The position numbers and the translations under genes were made by a program. A DNA stretch of 6,086 bases from NCBI GenBank assembly GCA_019234035.1, contig JAFALX010000379.1, forward strand, positions 1-6,086. The letters run 5' to 3'. The DNA comes from Candidatus Dormiibacterota bacterium (GTDB taxonomy: Bacteria > Chloroflexota > Dormibacteria > Aeolococcales > Aeolococcaceae). The notes under the pieces are model-generated. The model was not told the origin of the DNA and did no database searches. It saw only the letters and a list, made by a program, of their open reading frames with translations. Position 1 is the first letter of the stretch. Every line of letters begins with the position of its first letter. Below are positions 1 through 5,951 of this stretch, piece after piece.

Positions 1-2
1 CG

Positions 3-473
3 CAGAACGGCACCGTGTACCTGCTCCTGCCCGAGGGAGGACAGGGCGGTCTCAAGGAGATGATGCTCGAGTGGCGTCCGCCGGCAGTGTGGAACGCGAT
101 CGAGCGCAATCGCGCGCGTCTCTACGGCATCGTGTTCGCGGCGCTCAGTGCCGCAGTGCAGACGCTCACGGTGTTCCAACTGCAGAAGGAGAGCCGGTAC
201 GAGACGGCGAACGAGCTGAAATGGCCGAAGCGTGGCCAGCACTTCGGCGTCGGCTTCGCCGGCGACGGCATGCTCGGACACTGGCTCAGCCTCGACGGCG
301 AGTTCATCTCCGACTACCGCATCATCGGGCCGAGCACGTTCAACATCGGCCCGGGCGGTCCCGCTGAGCAGGCGATCAACAACACGCCGGTGATCGAGGC
401 GAACCCCACCGGACAGGAAGCGCTCATCGCACTGCGCAGCTTCGACCCCTGTATGAACTGCGGATCACAGTAG
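3..473 (+). CDS. [NiFe]-hydrogenase large subunit, C-terminal part (5' truncated), no C-terminal extension
   Basis: The reading frame is open from the window edge, so the first 156 visible codons are the end of a longer gene. The text matches the last third of [NiFe]-hydrogenase large subunits: an ERNRARLYG helix, then GMLGHWLSLDG and DYRIIGPSTFNIGP (the usual 'G.LGHW...DG.I..Y....PST.N..P' stretch), then GPAEQAINNTPV and finally LRSFDPCMNCGSQ. The DPCxxC supplies the two C-terminal cysteines that bind the Ni-Fe centre. The N-terminal CxxC pair lies outside the window. The canonical ending is DPCxxCxxH (or R), where the maturation protease cuts. Here the last residue is Gln at that exact place, followed at once by TAG. 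The protein therefore resembles a pre-processed large subunit, as in sensory (HupV/HoxC-type) hydrogenases, which also lack the extension. Reading past the stop gives no recognisable extension. The subgroup cannot be decided from this fragment. Confidence 0.85.
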   Translation, partial: QNGTVYLLLPEGGQGGLKEMMLEWRPPAVWNAIERNRARLYGIVFAALSAAVQTLTVFQLQKESRYETANELKWPKRGQHFGVGFAGDGMLGHWLSLDGEFISDYRIIGPSTFNIGPGGPAEQAINNTPVIEANPTGQEALIALRSFDPCMNCGSQ

Positions 474-502
474 TTTCTTTGGAAGGGCGACACCGGGACG
501 CT

Positions 503-569
503 GACGCACGGCACCCACGCGACCCGCGCTTTCACGCGCTGATCGCGGGCGGTTGGGTGCACGTGCGTC
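503..569 (+). terminator. Strong stem-loop 30 bp after the + strand large-subunit gene, possible terminator
   Basis: Left-arm segments 503-510 (gacgcacg), 511-517 (gcaccca) and 523-528 (cccgcg) pair with 562-569, 554-560 and 544-549. That gives 21 Watson-Crick pairs with one bulged base (561), a 5/4-base internal loop and a 15-base terminal loop. The stem starts 29 bases after the stop codon. There is no run of T after it, only the moderately T-rich gctgtctgtct. It is therefore not a classic rho-independent terminator, but it could end transcription or protect the 3' end of the mRNA. Confidence 0.45.
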
Positions 570-664
570 GCTGTCTGTCTGGGCCTTGGCCGAACGTGGA
601 CGCAGGTCGACGCTGATCGCGCGTCCGTCTTCGACAGTGTGACGCGGCTCTTTTCCTCCCGTCA

Positions 665-700
665 GGCAACGGCTGGGCGCTTCAGGCTCCAGCTGTTGAC
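665..700. repeat. Small imperfect hairpin
   Basis: Positions 665-676 and 689-700 are complementary at 10 of 12 positions. One of the two exceptions (671/694) is a G-T pair that could form in RNA. The loop is 12 bases. It lies in the gene-free region and has no obvious partner gene. The boxes do not satisfy the integron attC consensus. Confidence 0.35.
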
Positions 701-833
701 CCCCCTACTGATGCGCTCGACTGACGGTGGCAGCACGTGCCAGGCCGTTGGCGCACCGCTTCGTTGGAACGCAAACCAGACGAAATTTGTTTCAAGGGCT
801 TCGCGCTCAGCATTGCGACGCACCGGCGTGAAC

Positions 834-1016
834 AGCGGCGGGTGCACATACCGTGGGTACGGACCATCTCGGAGCCGCGCCGAACGTCCTCGGAGCGTGG
901 GGCGCGGCGAGAGCTGAGCGGCGAGCCGGTCCGGGAGATTCGACGACTCCCGATTGATGCACTGGTAGGGAGGGCTCGACCGCGTGTCCGAACCCACGGT
1001 ATGTGCGCCCGCCGCT
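834..1016. repeat. 31-bp inverted repeat (29/31) enclosing a 121-bp spacer
   Basis: The arm at 834-864 is the reverse complement of the arm at 986-1016 except at two positions. The shared uninterrupted core is acccacggtatgtgc (right-arm orientation). The spacer 865-985 encodes nothing recognisable. It contains a perfect 6-bp hairpin, cgggag at 932-937 with ctcccg at 947-952. The right arm ends 14 bases beyond the stop codon of the last gene of the - strand operon. The arrangement fits a MITE-like element with 31-bp ends, two opposed copies of a dispersed repeat, or a large 3'-end RNA structure. No clear target-site duplication is seen: the left flank reads gaac and the right flank aaac. Confidence 0.6.
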
Positions 1017-1030
1017 AAACCACCGACGTG

Positions 1031-1669
1031 TTACGAGATGCTGAGCGCGAAGTCCTGCTCGCCGCGTTCCTGCAGCAGCGCCTGAAAGCGCGTCGTCGTG
1101 ATCTCGTCGATGACCGCTGAGCGCTTCTCGTACGCCTCGAACGCCTGCTTCTCGCTCTCCCATTCGTCGAACACGAAGAAGTGCTCGCGGCGGCCGATGT
1201 CCTGCAGCAGCAGGCGGCGGCGGAACCCGGCGTACGGCTCGATCTCGCGGACGAATCCGTCCTGCACCTCGATGTATTCCTCGACGCAGACGTGCTTCAC
1301 GTGGTTCTCGGAGATGAGGAAGAAGGGGAGGGGATCGGCGTCGGTCCGCGCCGGCGACTCGACCTCGCCCATGCCGTTGCTGCCGATCACCACCTGCTGG
1401 GTCGGGAAGTCACGTGACGGCTGCACCAGCCCGGCGACCTGCGACATCGTGCGCAGCATGATCTTGCCGGCCTCGAGCGCGATCTTCTCTGTCCAGGCGT
1501 CGAGGACCCAGAACTTCTGGGGCATGACCTGGCTGCGCAGCAGCAGACGGCCCTCCCAGTACTCCGAGTCGCGCAACGGACGCTGTTGATCCGATACGGA
1601 CTCCAGGTACTGGTCGAGGCGCTCGACGTCAGCGAGCTGGCTCTGTAGATTCCAGTAGCGATTGGGCAC
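1031..1669 (-). CDS. Tandem ABM-like / dimeric alpha-beta barrel domain protein
   Basis: Function unknown; a 212-residue protein. Two halves repeat each other. The stretch RLLLRSQVMPQKFWVLDAW (about 41-59) followed by TEKIALEA aligns with RLLLQDIGRREHFFVFDEW (about 152-170) followed by ESEKQAFEA. This strand, then 'F.V.D.W.s...a...', is typical of the antibiotic-biosynthesis-monooxygenase (ABM) type ferredoxin-like fold, in which two copies form a beta barrel. One chain could therefore build a full barrel. Residues 84-115 form a linker. No cofactor-binding motif is visible, so an enzymatic role is not implied; a haem- or small-ligand-binding or assembly role is only a guess. The chosen start is GTG (1669-1667), which overlaps the end of the VWA gene by 41 bases. 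A GGAT about 8 bases upstream may serve as ribosome-binding site. It is the last gene of the operon. The next in-frame ATG lies too far inside the first domain. Confidence 0.75.
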   Translation of the reverse strand: MPNRYWNLQSQLADVERLDQYLESVSDQQRPLRDSEYWEGRLLLRSQVMPQKFWVLDAWTEKIALEAGKIMLRTMSQVAGLVQPSRDFPTQQVVIGSNGMGEVESPARTDADPLPFFLISENHVKHVCVEEYIEVQDGFVREIEPYAGFRRRLLLQDIGRREHFFVFDEWESEKQAFEAYEKRSAVIDEITTTRFQALLQERGEQDFALSIS

Positions 1670-2975
1670 TGCGGCGATCCGCGCGAGCGTTGGTGATTGT
1701 GTTCAGCAATTTACCGACCTTGGCCAGATCGTTGAGGTTGCGGGCCGGAAGCAGGTCGTCGATGTAGGGCGTCGCGGCCTTCATGCCGAGCGGCACGGGC
1801 CGGGTGGTGGGCCCGCCGAGCGCGGGGTTGAGCCAGATGAGCCGGTGGCAGCGCCGCTGCAGGGCGGCCATCGCCTTGGCCATCCGCTCGGGATCACCAC
1901 GGTCCCACCCGTCGCTGAGGATGATGACCACCGATCCGCGGCCGAGGACACGGCGGCCCCAGGTGCGGTTGAAGGAGCGAATCGAGTCGCCGATACGCGT
2001 GCCGCCGGCCCAGTCGACGACGTTCTCGGACATCTTGCGCAGCGCCTTGTCGGGGTCGCGCGTGAGCAGATGCTTGGTGACCCGGGTGAGCCGCGTCCCG
2101 AAGACGAAGGCCTCGACCCTGCCGTGGCCGGTGCGCATCGTGTGCACCAGCTGCAGGACCGGGCGCGTGTAGCGATCCATCGATCCGCTGATGTCGGCGA
2201 TGACGACCAGCGGCCGGCGCACGATCTTGCGCTTCTGGTGGTCCAGTTCCAGGATCACGCCGCCGTAGCCGATGTTGCGGCGCAGGCTGCGGCGCCAGTC
2301 GACGAGTCGCCCCTTGCGCGCGCGCACGAGGCGCCGTGACTTGCGCTCGGCCATCCGCCAGTTCATCTCGCGCAGCATCCGCTTGGCCGCACGCAGCTCA
2401 TCCGGCGTGAGGTTGCTGAAGTCCTTGGACCGCAGCATCTCGTCGCCGGTGTAGCTGAGGAGCCCCGATCCCTCGCCCTTGCCGCGCTCGGTCTCGTTGC
2501 GCGGTCCCTTGTCAGACGACGACGATTGCCCGACACGGTCCTGCTGCTGCTCCTCCGCCGTGTCGAGCGACGGCATCGGCGGCGTGTTCTTCTCTTCGGC
2601 ATCGGGGCTCAGGACGCGAGGCATCGCGTGCGGCGACCGCATCATCTCGTTGTCGCCACCGGGCGCCGGCGCAAAGAACTGGAAGAAGATGCGGTCGAAC
2701 ACGGCGAGGTCGCTCACGCGCTCGGTCAGCAGCGTGCGGGCAGCCCAGTACAGCTCCTCAGGACTGTGCAGATCGAGCCAGTCGATGCTGCGAAGGAGCT
2801 CGAGCATGCGCCCGGTCGTCGCCGGCAACCCGTGCATCCGGCAGAACGCGCCGAAGCGCAGGAACGTCGCAGTGATCGCCATCGGCTCGGGTTCGCCCTG
2901 CAGGCGGAGCCGGAGCATGCCCGGCTGCCATTCGCCGGTGCCCGCCCAGCCCGGATCCAACGACTGACCAGCCAT
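1629..2975 (-). CDS. CoxE-like von Willebrand A (MIDAS) protein
   Basis: A 448-residue protein of the CoxE-type VWA family. Residues 30-105 are a helical N-terminal region (LRFGAFCRMHGLPATTGRMLELL, then EELYWAARTLL and DLAVFDRIFFQFF), as in CoxE-like proteins. Residues about 106-175 are a low-complexity charged linker. Residues 180-250 are basic and helical. Residues 255-430 are the VWA domain. It carries a complete metal-ion-dependent adhesion site: DISGS (D261, S263, S265), T326 in GGTRIGDS and D355 in LSDGWD. Such proteins bind Mg2+ or similar ions and pair with MoxR AAA+ ATPases as adaptors that bring the motor to a metalloenzyme (CoxD/CoxE, CbbQ/CbbO, NorQ/NorD). The MoxR gene ends only 6 bases upstream, which supports a pair. 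The ATG start fits that spacing. Being inside a hydrogenase operon, its likely client is the hydrogenase; this is inference. Confidence 0.9.
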   Translation of the reverse strand: MAGQSLDPGWAGTGEWQPGMLRLRLQGEPEPMAITATFLRFGAFCRMHGLPATTGRMLELLRSIDWLDLHSPEELYWAARTLLTERVSDLAVFDRIFFQFFAPAPGGDNEMMRSPHAMPRVLSPDAEEKNTPPMPSLDTAEEQQQDRVGQSSSSDKGPRNETERGKGEGSGLLSYTGDEMLRSKDFSNLTPDELRAAKRMLREMNWRMAERKSRRLVRARKGRLVDWRRSLRRNIGYGGVILELDHQKRKIVRRPLVVIADISGSMDRYTRPVLQLVHTMRTGHGRVEAFVFGTRLTRVTKHLLTRDPDKALRKMSENVVDWAGGTRIGDSIRSFNRTWGRRVLGRGSVVIILSDGWDRGDPERMAKAMAALQRRCHRLIWLNPALGGPTTRPVPLGMKAATPYIDDLLPARNLNDLAKVGKLLNTITNARADRRSAQSLLESTEPAR

Positions 2976-2981
2976 GCGTGC

Positions 2982-3956
2982 TTATCCGGCGTCAGCGTTT
3001 CGCAGCAGGTCCGGCAGGTCCTGCTCGACGCGCTCAACGTCCTCCTGCATCTTGAGCACGACGCCGAGCGTATCGCGCGCCACCTCCATGTCGAGGCGGT
3101 CGCGACCGAGCATGAGCAGGGCGCCGGTCCAGTCGAGCGTCTCCGCGATCCCCGGCACCTTCTGGAGGTCCATGCGGCGCAGGTCCTGCACCACGGCGCA
3201 CACCTGCCACGCCAGCCGCTCCGGGACGCCGGGCAGCTTGACCATGACGATCCGCGCCTCCTTGTGGATGTTCGGATACGGGATCCAGTAGTAAAGGCAG
3301 CGGCGCTTGAGCGCGTCGTGGATCTCGCGTGTGCGATTCGACGTGAGGATCACGATCGGCGCTTTCTCGGCGCGCACGGTGCCGAGCTCGGGGATCGTGA
3401 TCTGGTAGTCGGACAGCAGCTCGAGCAGGAACGCCTCGAACTCCTCGTCGGCGCGGTCGATCTCGTCGATGAGGAGCACCGGCGCGCGGTCCTGCGCGGC
3501 CTCGATCGCCTGCAGCAGCGGCCGGTGGATGAGGAACTCGGGGCTGAAGATCGACTCGAACGCTGCCTCACCGAGCGTCTCGTGCTGCTCCAGAGATCGG
3601 ATGCGCAGCATCTGTTTCGAGTAGTTCCACTCGTACACCGCCTGGCGGACGTCGATGCCCTCGTAGCACTGCAGGCGGATGAGGCGCGTCCCGAGCGCGG
3701 TGGAGAGGACCTTGGCGATCTCCGTCTTGCCGACGCCGGCCTCGCCCTCGACGAGCAGCGGGCGCGGCAGTCCGCACGCCAGGAAGATGGACATCGCCAG
3801 GCTGGAGTCGGCGACGTAGCGCTGGCTCATGAGTGCCTCGCCGACGTCGTCCAGGGACCGGAACGGGGTGCCCTGCGGGGTGGAGGGTCTGTTCGGCACC
3901 GGAGCGGGGGAGGGCATTGGCACGTCGCGTTCTACAGGCTGTGGGTTCACGCTCAT
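2982..3956 (-). CDS. MoxR-family AAA+ ATPase
   Basis: A 324-residue cytoplasmic ATPase of the MoxR/CoxD type. Walker A is GEAGVGKT (71-78), Walker B is VLLIDE (160-165), sensor 1 is TSN (205-207), and arginine-finger candidates are R218/R219 in ALKRRC. Residues 1-35 are a Pro-rich, probably disordered leader. MoxR proteins form hexameric motors that work with VWA partners on metal-containing enzymes. The VWA gene follows directly. The start chosen is the ATG at 3956-3954, which overlaps the TGA of the preceding protease gene as ATGA and has GGAGG 10 bases upstream. A longer in-frame ATG at 3995 lies inside the protease gene and adds 13 unconvincing residues. The overlap suggests translational coupling, so the ATPase and protease would be made together. 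Family assignment is firm; the hydrogenase client is inferred from context. Confidence 0.92.
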   Translation of the reverse strand: MSVNPQPVERDVPMPSPAPVPNRPSTPQGTPFRSLDDVGEALMSQRYVADSSLAMSIFLACGLPRPLLVEGEAGVGKTEIAKVLSTALGTRLIRLQCYEGIDVRQAVYEWNYSKQMLRIRSLEQHETLGEAAFESIFSPEFLIHRPLLQAIEAAQDRAPVLLIDEIDRADEEFEAFLLELLSDYQITIPELGTVRAEKAPIVILTSNRTREIHDALKRRCLYYWIPYPNIHKEARIVMVKLPGVPERLAWQVCAVVQDLRRMDLQKVPGIAETLDWTGALLMLGRDRLDMEVARDTLGVVLKMQEDVERVEQDLPDLLRNADAG

Positions 3957-4480
3957 GCCGGCAATGCCTCCGCTTGAAGCTCGATTCCGAGCCACTGACT
4001 GAGCAGCTGCAGCGCCATGGTGATCGCCGCAGGGACGGCGGCCGCCACCGCCGGGGTCATCTCGATGAGCAGCTCCTCGGTCTCGCCGACCTCGCAGCCG
4101 AGCACGCGCACATGCTTGGGCAGGTGGCCCGTCGACTTGGCCAGCATCAGGCCGATGCTCGGGTCGGCCTGGTGCAGGTCGCTGAAGAACGACACACGCT
4201 GCTCGGGGGTCAGCGTCTTCGGATCGGGCAGCTTGGGCTCGAGCATCACGAGCGTGCCCGGGGGCTTGCCCCTGTTCACCGCGTCGATGAGCAGGCAGCC
4301 CTCGTAGCCGTCCATGAGCTCCTGCACGAAGCTGATGCCCGCAATGCCCGTCTCGGTGACCTTGATCGACTTGGGAAGGTTCATCTGCTCGAGCCGCCGC
4401 GACACCTCGACGCCGAACATGTCGTCGCCGCGCAGGACGTTGCCAACGCCGACGACGAGCACGCGAGCCTTCTCGGGCAT
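3953..4480 (-). CDS. [NiFe]-hydrogenase maturation endopeptidase (HybD/HupD family)
   Basis: A 175-residue member of the peptidase family that removes the C-terminal extension of hydrogenase large subunits once nickel is in place. It opens with VLVVGVGNVLRGDDMFG (7-23), the family signature. The three residues that correspond to the nickel-sensing ligands of E. coli HybD (Glu16, Asp62, His93) are present as D20, D66 (LLIDAVNRGKPPGT) and H103 (SDLHQADP). Length and domain layout are normal; the C-terminal tail from about 160 is slightly long. The expected substrate is the large subunit at 5952-6086, which has a cleavable tail after CTTH. The large subunit at 3-473 has none. The ATG start is 8 bases after the preceding stop, with a GGAG at 4492-4495. 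The stop overlaps the MoxR start. Confidence 0.93.
   Translation of the reverse strand: MPEKARVLVVGVGNVLRGDDMFGVEVSRRLEQMNLPKSIKVTETGIAGISFVQELMDGYEGCLLIDAVNRGKPPGTLVMLEPKLPDPKTLTPEQRVSFFSDLHQADPSIGLMLAKSTGHLPKHVRVLGCEVGETEELLIEMTPAVAAAVPAAITMALQLLSQWLGIELQAEALPA
3967..3971 (-). promoter_or_regulatory. Ribosome-binding site for the MoxR-type ATPase
   Basis: GGAGG on the minus strand lies 10 bases before the ATG at 3956. It is the best Shine-Dalgarno match in the operon. It supports the shorter start over the ATG at 3995. Confidence 0.55.
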
Positions 4481-4488
4481 ATCAGTAC

Positions 4489-4926
4489 TTACTCCGCAGG
4501 GGGGCTCTGCGGATCATCGGGCTGCGACGGCGGCTGCGCCGGCGCAGCAGGGAAGTGCCGGATGTCGCCGAGCTTGATCAGGCCGCCGCTGCTGACAGCT
4601 TCCTGCTGCTTCTGAGCGTGCTTCAGCTGCTCGGGCGTGAGCTCGTACAGATCGAAGATGAAGTTGAGAACCGGGTCCTCGGTGACCTGCTCCAGGAGGT
4701 GCTGCTTGGCGAGCAGCCCGGCAATGCGAACCATGGCCTCGCGGTGGAGCACATCGAACGACTGCAGCAGCTCCTCGACCTGGTCGCGGATTGCGGCGTC
4801 CATCGTGTCGGCGGTGAGCAATTCGATCAGCTCGCCGACGCGCGCGCCGCTGTTGATCAGCTCGTCAACGACTGCAGCATCTGCAGTCTCGGCCCCTTGC
4901 TCATTCCCCACCTGTTCGGACGACAC
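4489..4926 (-). CDS. Small helical protein resembling the N-terminal domain of hydrogenase-associated NifU-like proteins
   Basis: A protein of about 145 residues. Residues 20-110 are predicted helical: RVGELIELL, then AIRDQVEELLQSFDVLHREAMVRIAGLL and ITEDP-like VTEDPVLNFIFDLYELTPEQ. From memory, this order (a GELIE helix, an 'EELL...l...g..rI..LL' helix and a 'DPv...l.LyeLtP' segment) resembles the region that precedes the NifU scaffold domain in NifU-like proteins encoded in some hydrogenase operons. The CxxC scaffold domain itself is absent and the protein has no cysteine. The tail (125-145) is Pro/Gln-rich and probably disordered. The start is taken as GTG at 4926-4924, 4 bases after the preceding stop, with only a weak ribosome-binding site. 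GTG at 4912-4910 is an alternative. A longer frame to 5025 only reads through the Cys-rich end of the upstream gene in another frame. The family link is moderate; the function is unknown. Confidence 0.7.
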   Translation of the reverse strand: MSSEQVGNEQGAETADAAVVDELINSGARVGELIELLTADTMDAAIRDQVEELLQSFDVLHREAMVRIAGLLAKQHLLEQVTEDPVLNFIFDLYELTPEQLKHAQKQQEAVSSGGLIKLGDIRHFPAAPAQPPSQPDDPQSPPAE

Positions 4927-4930
4927 GGTG

Positions 4931-5356
4931 TCAGCCGGGAGCGCTATGGGCGACGCCCTTGGACGGGCAGTTGCTCGGATCGCCACCGGGGCCGTTGCAG
5001 AACTCGCAGTTCGGCGAGCACTCACCGTGGCCCTGGTGGGTCAGCGCGTGAAACTCGTCCTCGAAGCTGCGGCCGCCCTCGTGGCGCCCGAAGTCGCTGA
5101 GCCGGAAGCCGCCGGCCTCATTGACGACAAAGCCGTCCTCGACCATGCGCTCGAGCGTCGACACCACGATGTCCTCGCTCGCGCCGACGAAGTTCTGGAT
5201 CTGCGCCGCGCTCGGCGCGTCACCGAGGCCCTCGCCGTTCAGCCAGTACATCACCTGCAGAATCTCGTCGCGCCAGTGCAGGTAGTCGATCGACTTCGGC
5301 TTGTCGTCACGAGACGCCTGGCTTTGCGCGTGCGCGGCGACGTCAACGGCACTCAC
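4931..5356 (-). CDS. Winged-helix-like protein with Cys/His-rich C-terminal tail
   Basis: A 141-residue protein, not matched to a named family. Residues 24-90 look like a winged helix: HWRDEILQVMYWLNGEG, then SAAQIQNFVGASEDIVVSTLERMVEDGFV and GGFRLSDFGRHEGG. The tail (92-130) is rich in possible metal ligands: H92, H103, H107, H110, C113, C117, C120 and C130, in the pattern HxxHGECxxxCxxC followed nine residues later by a further Cys. This could bind Zn2+ or an iron-sulphur cluster. Similar small proteins ending in a HGEC...C segment occur near hydrogenase genes as far as I recall, but no function can be named. It might act as a local regulator or as an assembly protein that uses the winged helix for protein contact. 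The start is GTG (5356-5354) with no good ribosome-binding site; no ATG exists before the conserved part. It lies 48 bases after the preceding gene. Confidence 0.8.
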   Translation of the reverse strand: MSAVDVAAHAQSQASRDDKPKSIDYLHWRDEILQVMYWLNGEGLGDAPSAAQIQNFVGASEDIVVSTLERMVEDGFVVNEAGGFRLSDFGRHEGGRSFEDEFHALTHQGHGECSPNCEFCNGPGGDPSNCPSKGVAHSAPG

Positions 5357-5404
5357 AGCGCACGCTTAACGACAGAAACAGTGGAGGTTGTGTGTTTCGC
5401 GTAC

Positions 5405-5938
5405 TCATTGGACTTGTCCCTGTGGTGCAGCGGGAGCCGCCGTCTCCTCGAGCCCAGCTTCTTCTTCAATATAACGCACGAGCACGGGAATCGCTGCTTC
5501 CACCTCTGGGCTGAAACCGTCGCCGAACGATTGGTCAGGGGTGGGTTCCACCTCGAAAAGAATCACCTCTGCCGGCAGCGCATCGAAGGCGCCGCAGACG
5601 AACACGAGGTTGTCGAGGCTGATGACACCGCTGATCGACTCACCGATCGCGCCCTGAATGCCGTCGACGTCGGGGAGCTCGGCTTTGCTCCACACGTGTC
5701 GTGTGACGGTCCCCGGTGTCTTGCCGCGATCCTGACTGCCGAAGAACACGACCCGGTCGAACGGAGGTTTCTCCTCCTTGAGATGCCAGACGGCGTCGAG
5801 CGGGCCGAAGCTCCAATCAGCAATCACCACGCCGGGTGGGAAGTCGCGGCCCATCAGCTGGGCCGCGACCTTCGGTCCCACCGACCAGTCGTGGAGATAT
5901 GTGTAGCCGACGCCCGCTATGAGGATGTGGCTACCCAA
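5405..5938 (-). CDS. Degenerate hydrogenase maturation protease homologue (metal ligands lost)
   Basis: A 177-residue protein with the outline of the hydrogenase endopeptidase fold. ILIAGVGYTYLHDWSVG (5-21) matches the GxGN...DD..G opening, RVVFFGSQDRGKTPGT (62-77) matches the second strand and PGT loop, and GFSPEVEAAIPVLVRYIEEE (141-160) matches the usual C-terminal helix. Against the intact protease in the same operon, each of the three nickel ligands is gone: D20 becomes W18, D66 becomes G67, and the segment with H103 becomes GVISLDN (104-110) with no His. Cleavage by the HybD mechanism is therefore unlikely. A role as a large-subunit-binding chaperone or dimer partner of the active protease is possible but inferred. 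The start is TTG (5938-5936), 13 bases after the large-subunit stop. The AGGA upstream is only 1 base away, which is unusually close, but no other start precedes the conserved GVG motif. The tail from 161 is low complexity. Confidence 0.75.
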   Translation of the reverse strand: MGSHILIAGVGYTYLHDWSVGPKVAAQLMGRDFPPGVVIADWSFGPLDAVWHLKEEKPPFDRVVFFGSQDRGKTPGTVTRHVWSKAELPDVDGIQGAIGESISGVISLDNLVFVCGAFDALPAEVILFEVEPTPDQSFGDGFSPEVEAAIPVLVRYIEEEAGLEETAAPAAPQGQVQ

Positions 5939-5951
5939 TTCCTGTGTGCTC

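Larger units (their letters stand above)
474..1030. other. Gene-free convergent intergenic region with three inverted repeats
   Basis: No convincing gene lies between the stop of the + strand large subunit and the stop of the last - strand gene. The open frames on both strands have no recognisable motifs, are rich in Arg, Ser and Pro, and overlap each other. The stretch differs from the flanking genes in holding three separate foldable elements: a strong hairpin at 503-569, a small hairpin at 665-700 and a long-range inverted repeat at 834-864/986-1016. Positions 781-800 are also locally AT-richer. Both neighbouring transcripts run into this region, so terminators or 3'-end stabilising structures are expected. 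A degenerate small mobile or repeat element is also possible. Confidence 0.6.

Noticed and set aside
474..542. A lost large-subunit extension read through the TAG stop
   Set aside because: The in-frame codons after the stop give 22 residues without the pattern of an extension, and they run into the hairpin.
665..700. Possible integron attC site
   Set aside because: The ends do not satisfy the RYYYAAC and GTTRRRY box consensus, and no cassette-like gene or integrase is present.
662..997. Minus-strand 111-codon open frame in the intergenic region
   Set aside because: No motif, composition dominated by Arg/Pro/Ser, overlaps open frames on the other strand, and lies across the inverted-repeat arm. 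High GC alone explains it.
834..1016. Defined insertion sequence
   Set aside because: The element has terminal-repeat-like arms but no transposase and no convincing target duplication, so it is listed as an inverted repeat only.
2526..3977. Plus-strand open frame of 483 codons
   Set aside because: Antisense to the MoxR and VWA genes, whose motifs are clear. Its His/Arg/Glu/Leu-rich text is typical of the reverse reading of a GC-rich gene.
4489..5025. Longer 178-residue form of the NifU-N-like protein
   Set aside because: The extra N-terminus reads, in another frame, through the Cys-rich end of the preceding gene and is Ala/Arg-rich without features. The GTG 4 bases after that gene's stop is preferred.
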